50,037 nt of DNA from an uncultured bacterium. GTDB taxonomy: Bacteria; Cyanobacteriota; Vampirovibrionia; Gastranaerophilales; Gastranaerophilaceae. The notes beneath the pieces were generated by a model. That model was not told where the DNA came from. It saw only the letters and a list, made by a program, of their open reading frames with translations, and did not search any database. Made by a program: the position numbers and the translations under genes. The stretch covers positions 1-50,037 of the forward strand of contig CADBUZ010000007.1 in assembly GCA_902797985.1 (NCBI GenBank). The letters run 5' to 3'. Below are positions 44,497 to 50,037 of the stretch, in pieces. The number at the start of each line of letters is the position of its first letter. The stretch's first letter is position 1.

Positions 44497-45540
44497 ATGC
44501 TTGTTTCAGAATTTGATTATGAATTACCGGAAGAATTAATAGCGCAGACACCCGCTCAAAAACGAGAGATGTCAAAGATGCTTGTCTTAGGAAAAAACGG
44601 TAATATTGAACACAAACATTTTTTTGATATTGTTGATTACCTCGGGGATAACGACGTACTTATTCTGAATAATACAAAGGTTATCCCTGCAAGACTTTAT
44701 GGTCACAAAGAAGAAACAGGTGCAAAAATTGAGATATTTTTACTAAAACAAAAAGAAAACAAACAGTGGGAAGTTCTTATCAAACCGTCAAAAAGAGTTA
44801 AAGAGGGGACCGCGGTAAATGTATCAGATGAATTATCCGCTACTGTTCTTAAACCCCTTGAAGATGATGGGAAATGGCTGGTTCAGCTTCATTATGAAGG
44901 TGATATTTATGGAGTTCTTTCTCAAGTAGGAAATGTCCCGCTTCCACCATATATTGAACGTAAAATGACATCAGAAGAACTCAAAAAACTTGACTATGAC
45001 AGATATCAGACAGTTTATGCAAAACACGAAGGCTCTGTTGCAGCGCCGACTGCAGGACTTCATTTTACAACAGAGATTATGAATAAATTAAAAGCAAAAG
45101 GTGTTCAGATTGGATTTGTTAATCTTACAGTTGGTTTAGGTACGTTCAGACCTGTAAAATGTGAAAACGTGCTTGATCACAAGATGGATTCAGAAGAATA
45201 CCATATTCCAAAAGAAACAGCAGAGTTAATAAATAATGCCAAAGCACAGGGTAAAAAAATTGTTGCAGTCGGTACAACTACCGTAAGAACTTTAGAAAGT
45301 GCATGGAAAGAGTTTGGAGAAATTAAAGAGTGTACTTCAAGCTCAACTTTATTTATTTACCCTCCTTATAAGTTTGGAGTAATTGATAAACTTATAACAA
45401 ACTTTCACCTGCCAAAATCAACATTGTTGATGCTTGTATCTGCCCTTGCAGGAAAAGAAAATATAATGAATGCCTATAAAGAGGCTATAGCCAACAGATA
45501 CCGTTTCTACAGTTATGGCGACTGTATGTTTATTTCGTAA
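44497..45540 (+). CDS. queA: S-adenosylmethionine:tRNA ribosyltransferase-isomerase
   Basis: 347 residues. QueA moves the ribosyl part of SAM to preQ1-tRNA, making epoxyqueuosine in queuosine synthesis. Seen: FDYELPEELIAQTPAQKRE at the start, VLILNNTKVIPARL, GSVAAPTAGLHFT, FVNLTVGLGTFRPV and NFHLPKSTLLMLVSA. AAAGGA precedes the ATG. Other queuosine genes are not in the window. Confidence 0.98.
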   Translation: MLVSEFDYELPEELIAQTPAQKREMSKMLVLGKNGNIEHKHFFDIVDYLGDNDVLILNNTKVIPARLYGHKEETGAKIEIFLLKQKENKQWEVLIKPSKRVKEGTAVNVSDELSATVLKPLEDDGKWLVQLHYEGDIYGVLSQVGNVPLPPYIERKMTSEELKKLDYDRYQTVYAKHEGSVAAPTAGLHFTTEIMNKLKAKGVQIGFVNLTVGLGTFRPVKCENVLDHKMDSEEYHIPKETAELINNAKAQGKKIVAVGTTTVRTLESAWKEFGEIKECTSSSTLFIYPPYKFGVIDKLITNFHLPKSTLLMLVSALAGKENIMNAYKEAIANRYRFYSYGDCMFIS

Positions 45541-45556
45541 ATGGGAAATTGAAATT

Positions 45557-45609
45557 GTTGGGTTTCACCCAACTTAATAAAATGGTAGGGTGCTGTCTTT
45601 AGACGCACC
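45557..45609. repeat. Two short palindromes after queA
   Basis: GTTGGGT-TTC-ACCCAAC (45557-45573) is a perfect 7-bp hairpin. Next, GGTGC-T-GTC-TTTA-GAC-GCACC (45589-45609) is an eight-pair stem with one bulge. They resemble the GTAGGGT/GGGTGTCG hairpin at 3929-3971 and look like members of a dispersed short-palindrome family. Confidence 0.6.
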
Positions 45610-45675
45610 ATACAACTACAAGCTTATCATTTATTTTGTCAGGCAGTGCCAGACATTCTATCATCTTTTGTTCTA

Positions 45676-45786
45676 TTTACCCCTGTGTTAAAATAGAGGT
45701 AAAGGGGTAAAGGGCTAAATAGTAAGAGTAAAATAAGAGGGGTAAATACAAGGGGTAAATACAAGGGGGGTAAATACAAGAGGTAA
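45676..45786 (+). repeat. TTTACCCC / GGGGTAAA repeat array in front of the MATE gene
   Basis: TTTACCCCT (45676-45684) can pair with AGGGGTAAA (45703-45711). Then come three tandem GGGGTAAATACAA-type units (about 45738-45781), and the last one, degenerated to AGAGGTAAATG, includes the ribosome site and start codon of the MATE gene. So the ribosome site belongs to the repeat family. Confidence 0.7.
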
Positions 45787-47112
45787 ATGTTAAAAATATT
45801 TGAATACAAATACATAAAAGAATTATTTACACTGGCAATTCCTATCATTATGGGTAATTTAGGACATATTATGCTTGGTGCTGTTGATTGTTTTGTCGCA
45901 GGCAGATATTCAACAGATGCTATTGCTGCCATTAGTATCGCAACTTCCATTCATGCTACTCTTTTGATGTTTGGGATTGGCTTGACTGTCAGTATATCTC
46001 CTTTACTATCAAACAAAAGAGGAGCGAAAGAGTGTACTAAAAAATATTTTTTCCCAAGCTTGAAATTTGCGCTTCTTATGGGAATTGGATTAATGTTTAT
46101 AACTCTTGCTTATATTCCTGCTCTTAAATATTTGGGTTATGAACAAAAGTTATTGCATGATGTAGAGTTATTTACTTTTATATTGGCTTTTTCAACAATT
46201 GGCGCTGAAATAAATGTTGCTATAAAAGAGTTTTTACAGTCGTATGAAATAGTCTTTTTGCCGAATTTTTTACTTATTTTATCTGTGTTTTTAGATTTGG
46301 TTCTTAACTATATATTTGTATATGGGTTATTTGGATTCCCTGCAATGGGTGTTGCAGGTATTGCAATATCTACGACTTTAATCAGAACAGTTATTGCTGT
46401 CGTATTATTGAGTTATTGTTTTATTAAATTCCATTTCAAAAAATTCAAAGACCACAATTATTATAAACAAATATTTAAAATGGGACTTCCAATATCAGCC
46501 GCAATAATTATTGAGTTTACAGCTTTTAATTATATTGCGATTATGTTAGGGAAGGTTTCAGGGTTGTATGCAGCGGCTCATAATATTATTCTTGTAATTA
46601 GCAGTACTTCTTTTATGATTCCAATGGGAATTTCAAATGCGCTTGCTGTAAAAGTCGGATATTCTAATGGAGCTAAAAACTATAGTGAAATGATTCAATA
46701 TATAAAAAATGGGATTGGGATTTCTATTTTGTTCATGTCATTAGCTGCTATTGTATTTGTATTAGCTCCGGAGTTTTTAATAAAATTGTTCACGTCTGAT
46801 GCTAAACTTGTAGCTATTACTGTTCCTGTAATGTATATAGTTGCTGCGTTTCAAATTACGGACGGTATGCAAACTTCGTTGAGTGGGATATTTAAAGGGT
46901 TAAAACAAACGAAATTTGTTATGATTTCAAACTTTATTTCATATTTAATTATTGGGATATCGTTGGGGACATATCTTGGAATAATTAGAAAAATGTATCT
47001 GGCAGGATGTTGGGTTGCTATAGGAATTTCGTCCGTAATTTTAACATTAATTTTGTTAATTGGTTTGATATTAAGATTGAAACATTTGAAACGAGAGTAT
47101 TGTGCTTCTTAA
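45787..47112 (+). CDS. MATE-family multidrug/Na+ efflux protein
   Basis: 441 residues, twelve predicted helices in two similar halves, the usual MATE length. N-terminal IKELFTLAIPIIMGNLGHIMLGAVDCFVAGRYS is typical (position of the conserved Asp), and the second half carries the related QIFKMGLPISAAIIIEF. MATE pumps use Na+ or H+ to remove cationic drugs or metabolites. The ribosome site is formed by a repeat unit (AGAGGTAA). It ends 5 bp before the convergent ruvC stop. Confidence 0.93.
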   Translation: MLKIFEYKYIKELFTLAIPIIMGNLGHIMLGAVDCFVAGRYSTDAIAAISIATSIHATLLMFGIGLTVSISPLLSNKRGAKECTKKYFFPSLKFALLMGIGLMFITLAYIPALKYLGYEQKLLHDVELFTFILAFSTIGAEINVAIKEFLQSYEIVFLPNFLLILSVFLDLVLNYIFVYGLFGFPAMGVAGIAISTTLIRTVIAVVLLSYCFIKFHFKKFKDHNYYKQIFKMGLPISAAIIIEFTAFNYIAIMLGKVSGLYAAAHNIILVISSTSFMIPMGISNALAVKVGYSNGAKNYSEMIQYIKNGIGISILFMSLAAIVFVLAPEFLIKLFTSDAKLVAITVPVMYIVAAFQITDGMQTSLSGIFKGLKQTKFVMISNFISYLIIGISLGTYLGIIRKMYLAGCWVAIGISSVILTLILLIGLILRLKHLKREYCAS

Positions 47113-47117
47113 AGGTT

Positions 47118-47588
47118 TTATATCAAATTCCTGCAATGACAAATAGCAATTGCTATGGCATCAACTGTGTCATCTAATTTTGGAAGATTTTCTGTGTTTA
47201 GATTTAATCTAACCATTTGTTCAACTTCTTTTTTATCTGCTCTGCCATAGCCCGTTAATACTTGTTTTACTTCGATAGGGGTGTATTCATAACTTTTTAT
47301 CTTGTATTTTTCTAAAACTGTTAATATAACCCCTCTTGCTTCTGCTACAGGGATTATGGTTTTTTGATTTTTGAAGAAATATAATTTTTCAATAGCAGCA
47401 CAATCAGGTTTATATTTATCAACAATCGTAGACAAATCTTCGTAGATATCCAGTAATCTTTTTGAAGTTAAGTCATTTTTGTCAGTTTGAATAGAACCTG
47501 ACGCTTCTAAAATATATTCGTCATTTGTATAATTTACCAAGGCATAGCCAACAATTGCCATCCCTGGATCAATTCCGAGTATTCTCAT
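47118..47588 (-). CDS. ruvC: Holliday junction resolvase
   Basis: 156 residues, RNase H-like fold. The three acidic residues are visible: ILGIDPG (Asp7), AAIEKLYF (Glu), and LDDTVDAIAIAICH (Asp pair near the C-terminus). RuvC cuts the branched DNA made during recombination, working with RuvAB. It is four bases downstream of the M49-like gene on the same strand; no ruvAB is nearby. Confidence 0.96.
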   Translation of the reverse strand: MRILGIDPGMAIVGYALVNYTNDEYILEASGSIQTDKNDLTSKRLLDIYEDLSTIVDKYKPDCAAIEKLYFFKNQKTIIPVAEARGVILTVLEKYKIKSYEYTPIEVKQVLTGYGRADKKEVEQMVRLNLNTENLPKLDDTVDAIAIAICHCRNLI

Positions 47589-47592
47589 TTTT

Positions 47593-49329
47593 CTAACTGT
47601 TTAATAATTTTTGTGCTAGAGGTTCTTCTACTTTCCCATTTAAGGATTTTGATACTTTCTTTATCTTTTCTGCCATAACTTCCATTTCTTTTGTCCATTG
47701 GAAATTGTTCAGAACATATCTCTCACCTTTTTCAAAGTCACCATCTATTTGTATTCTGATTATCTCTTTAAGCATTTTTTGTGCGGTAGGAACCATTTTT
47801 TCAATATGTACTGTTAACATACCTTCTTCACTAATTTCAATAGCACCTTCTTTTAAGAAATAATAGTTTTGCATAACAGAACGAACTCTATGTGCTTGAC
47901 TCAATGTCGGTTTTGACTTAAGCATATTGTCTGCTGCATAGGTTACAATAATTTGTTCTTTTTCTTCTTTTGTATACATTCCATTTTGTTCTAATATATC
48001 AAGCATAGCCAAAGAGGTTATATCAGCTTTATTTTCTTCTATAATAGATTTGTATTTACCTAATGCTTCTGTGCCTGAATTTGGTCCAAGTGAGTGTGCA
48101 TTTTCGTGTCCTATCGTAAACCAGTGGTCTGCCTCATCATTGTAGTATTTATGCTGATCGTGGTTTAAGATAGCATCTAATCTTTCTTGAAGTTTTTTTC
48201 TTGAATCTTCACTTGTGATTAAACGTATTTGTCTGTGGTAAACGTTTCTGCGTCCGCCACCGATGGTTAATGAAAGTTTGTCGTCATTAGGCAAGTTTTC
48301 TGCTAACGTTATACCTGCACGAAATTCTCCAACATCACCTGATACTGTTACTAAATCAACATCAACCATTGTTTGTTTAGATTCTTTGTCCGGTGAAATG
48401 TTTTGAATATATTCGTCCTTGAATGGCATGTTTTCTGCCATTAGTGGAAGGTATGTTTTTACTTTTAATAAGGCTTCTGTGCCTTTTTTGTTGATTATGC
48501 CTACTCGCCCGCCAAGAAAATCTTTCCCTATTGGAGAGATATTATTTTTTTCCAGTAAAGCTTTTAATTCTTCATTTTCAATTGCACTTTCAGTAAGCTC
48601 ATCAGAATAATTCTCTCTTGTAATTGTAAATTCTAATGGCGTGTCTTGTAATTCTGCCCATTTTTTATCTGCATATGCATCGAGCATTGGATCTGCTTTT
48701 CTCAATGCTTTTGCTTGTAATTCTAAGTATTCGTTAAAATCTTTATTTGTTGAAACTTTTGAGGCTTTTTCAATTTCATCAGCCATTTTGCTAAAGTCTT
48801 CTTTAAATTTGTCGATGTAGTCCGTACCGATAAGTTCGTCACCGTTTCTATCGACAACAGAACGTTGGTTTAGTATTGTTTTAACTTCTTCCGTTTTCCC
48901 TCTTTTTAGCATAAGGAGAACTCTTTGTTGAAATTCTGCTTTGCCTAAATCTTCCGGATAACATCCTTTTCCGAGTGTTGCGTGAACATCTTTTGCAAGT
49001 TCAATTATGTTAGATTCTCTATCAAGAGCGCAAACCCCTTTTTGTGCGTCATAAAGAATTTTTGTTAGTTCAGCTTGTTTGTTACCCTTTTCTATTTCTT
49101 TGTTTAAAAATTCTTCAAAAGGAAGGTTATGACAGTTGTCTAATTGTTTATTTATTTTTTCAAGAATATGTGCTGCTTTAACAAGGTGCTTGAGAGCATC
49201 TTTGTCACCTTGTGCGAGTGATTGATACTCGGGAGCATCTTCTGCTAACATTTTTTTTGTCACTAAATAGTCTTTATGTGTTCTTTTTTCTAATTCTTCT
49301 AAACTTAGGTTTAGTTCGTAATCTCTCAT
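47593..49329 (-). CDS. M49-like zinc metallohydrolase, function unknown
   Basis: 578 residues from ATG at 49329 (AAAGGAAG upstream); an in-frame ATG at 49347 gives six extra residues without a ribosome site. Residues 408-412 are HENAH, followed about 19 residues later by EENKAD (431-436). This HExxH-then-EExxAD layout resembles the zinc site of dipeptidyl peptidase III-type (M49) proteins, where EEC-R-AE follows HELLGH. The N-terminal 300 residues are helical and acidic; no signal peptide or membrane segment, so it is a cytosolic enzyme. I believe it belongs near the M49-like Zn hydrolases, but the assignment is by motif only. It precedes ruvC. Confidence 0.75.
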   Translation of the reverse strand: MRDYELNLSLEELEKRTHKDYLVTKKMLAEDAPEYQSLAQGDKDALKHLVKAAHILEKINKQLDNCHNLPFEEFLNKEIEKGNKQAELTKILYDAQKGVCALDRESNIIELAKDVHATLGKGCYPEDLGKAEFQQRVLLMLKRGKTEEVKTILNQRSVVDRNGDELIGTDYIDKFKEDFSKMADEIEKASKVSTNKDFNEYLELQAKALRKADPMLDAYADKKWAELQDTPLEFTITRENYSDELTESAIENEELKALLEKNNISPIGKDFLGGRVGIINKKGTEALLKVKTYLPLMAENMPFKDEYIQNISPDKESKQTMVDVDLVTVSGDVGEFRAGITLAENLPNDDKLSLTIGGGRRNVYHRQIRLITSEDSRKKLQERLDAILNHDQHKYYNDEADHWFTIGHENAHSLGPNSGTEALGKYKSIIEENKADITSLAMLDILEQNGMYTKEEKEQIIVTYAADNMLKSKPTLSQAHRVRSVMQNYYFLKEGAIEISEEGMLTVHIEKMVPTAQKMLKEIIRIQIDGDFEKGERYVLNNFQWTKEMEVMAEKIKKVSKSLNGKVEEPLAQKLLNS

Positions 49330-49372
49330 ATATCTTCCTTTCAACATAACAAAAATATTTAAAATTTGTAAA

Positions 49373-49483
49373 TCTTCGCCCTCTGCTCAGTCGTCTCTCG
49401 AACCGAAAACAGGCGAAGCCTGTTGCCGATTCTCGTCCTCAATTTGCATTGTTTAATGTACAAATGGAGCGGACGACCGGACT
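49373..49483 (-). repeat. Long direct repeat, copy with displaced tRNA-Gly 3' fragment
   Basis: 111 bp nearly identical (one mismatch seen) to 49554-49664, offset 181 bp. It carries the AACAGGC-GAA-GCCTGTT hairpin, the box TTCTCGTC and, at its right end, the tRNA-Gly 3' fragment from CCA to the T-loop AGT. The sequence beyond the AGT (49484 onward) diverges from the tRNA. Confidence 0.8.
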
Positions 49484-49553
49484 GTATCGACTCCTTCGCG
49501 TTAAACGGGTCTGCGAGTTTTGACATCAAGAATTTTATTCTTTCGTCAAAAGC

Positions 49554-49664
49554 TCTTCGCCCTCTGCTCAGTCGTCTCTCGAACCGAGAACAGGCGAAGC
49601 CTGTTGCCGATTCTCGTCCTCAATTTGCATTGTTTAATGTACAAATGGAGCGGACGACCGGACT
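49554..49664 (-). repeat. Long direct repeat, copy joined to the intact tRNA-Gly
   Basis: The second copy of the 111-bp repeat. Its right end is the real 3' end of tRNA-Gly (49646-49664). On the minus strand this is the downstream flank of the tRNA. Confidence 0.8.
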
Positions 49665-49720
49665 CGAACCGGCGACGTCAACCTTGGGAAGGTTGCATTC
49701 TACCACTGAATTACGTCCGC
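49646..49720 (-). tRNA. tRNA-Gly(CCC)
   Basis: Minus strand: acceptor GCGGACG / CGTCCGC, D-arm ATTC-AGTGGTA-GAAT, anticodon stem CAACC / GGTTG with loop TTCCCAA (anticodon CCC), T-arm GCCGG-TTCGAGT-CCGGT, discriminator T, and an encoded CCA. Confidence 0.96.
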
Positions 49721-49945
49721 TTATAGGTTTATTGTACCATAAATTTTATAAGAGTAAAAGTATGTTGGTTGGATATACTTGCCCAACAGTAACAAAACGG
49801 GGCTTTCTGATATTTATACTCATACTGTTTCTTTTTAATTGGTAAAAACAGGATTACTTCTGGTTTTTGCCCTCGCAATCATATGAAAAACTTCCGATAA
49901 AATGTCCTGTTAAAAGGTACATCCAATTCACTATTTTTATAATAC

Positions 49946-49970
49946 AAAAACAGGGATAACCCCTGTTTTT
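49946..49970. terminator. Terminator of tRNA-Ser region
   Basis: Stem AAAAACAGGG / CCCTGTTTTT with loop ATAAC. It lies just downstream of tRNA-Ser on the minus strand and is nearly symmetrical, so it can work in both directions. Confidence 0.8.
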
Positions 49971-49982
49971 ATTTTATAAATT

Positions 49983-50037
49983 CGGAGAAGAAGGGATTCG
50001 AACCCTTGGTGGAGTCTCCCCCACAACGACTTTCGAG
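49983..50037 (-). tRNA. tRNA-Ser(CGA), 5' part beyond the window
   Basis: Minus strand: the visible part begins in the anticodon loop (CTCGAAA, anticodon CGA), then stem GTCGT, a long variable arm (GTGGGGGAGACTCCAC, the serine hallmark), T-arm AAGGG-TTCGAAT-CCCTT, acceptor CTTCTCC and discriminator G. CCA is not encoded. Confidence 0.9.

Noticed and set aside
49423-49845. 140-residue ORF across the Gly repeats and tRNA
   Set aside because: It is created by the 111-bp direct repeat and the tRNA sequence read as protein.
49760-49846. Hydrophobic small ORF after tRNA-Gly as a second toxin-like gene
   Set aside because: It lacks a ribosome site and overlaps a palindrome; its sequence looks like translated repeat DNA.

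Overview
The window is AT-rich and gene-dense, and looks like a chromosome piece from a low-GC, Gram-negative-type bacterium. Lipid A and heptose genes (lpxK, an hldA-like kinase, an O-antigen-ligase-like protein) sit with TolC/MacAB export, an SLH-domain envelope protein, a DUF4330-like protein and several families of hydrophobic proteins I cannot name. No photosynthesis gene is present. My best inference, without any database search, is a non-photosynthetic relative of Cyanobacteria (Vampirovibrionia/Melainabacteria, Gastranaerophilales-like, a gut lineage). The phylum is inferred, not proven.

Layout. 0-3.6 kb: SpoIID-like protein, HU, a secreted beta-domain protein, and an accessory pair (unknown plus SWIM zinc finger, the latter frameshifted). 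3.6-4.4 kb: a small hydrophobic peptide gene inside structured DNA, then tRNA-Val with a displaced copy of its own 3' end. 4.4-5.9 kb: two overlapping membrane-protein genes (minus). 6-11.4 kb: an envelope polysaccharide operon (processive glycosyltransferase, apt, hldA-like, DUF4330-like, O-antigen ligase, SGNH hydrolase). 11.4-15 kb (minus): a large unknown membrane protein preceded by what reads as a complete transcription attenuator with four consecutive Cys codons, then nth and lpxK. 15-23.3 kb: TPR protein, aroQ, and a TolC-MacA-(HExxH protein)-MacB export cluster. 23.5-33.5 kb: dnaK, bioD-bioA, a three-gene overlapping cluster (C_GCAxxG_C_C protein, formyltransferase, endonuclease-IV-like TIM barrel) and the core run pyrH-frr-cdsA-rnc-rpe. 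33.6-38.4 kb (minus): the abundant-looking SLH protein with a near-consensus promoter, two crcB genes, a second TolC with His/Cys-rich ends, and a NarL-type response regulator. 38.4-49.4 kb: patatin, dnaE, yidC with a large periplasmic insert, queA, MATE pump, ruvC and an M49-like metallohydrolase. 49.4-50 kb: tRNA-Gly with a displaced 3' fragment, and the edge of tRNA-Ser.

The most interesting non-coding signals are: (1) the Cys-codon leader peptide with mutually exclusive hairpins upstream of the 537-aa protein; (2) two unrelated tRNA loci (Val, Gly) that both carry a displaced tRNA 3' fragment beginning at the same T-loop nucleotide, with a shared GC-rich hairpin in between, which looks like a tiny tRNA-targeting element; (3) the 28-residue hydrophobic ORF with a strong ribosome site between palindromes, possibly a type I toxin-like gene; (4) recurring GGGGTAAA repeats that include the ribosome site of the MATE gene.
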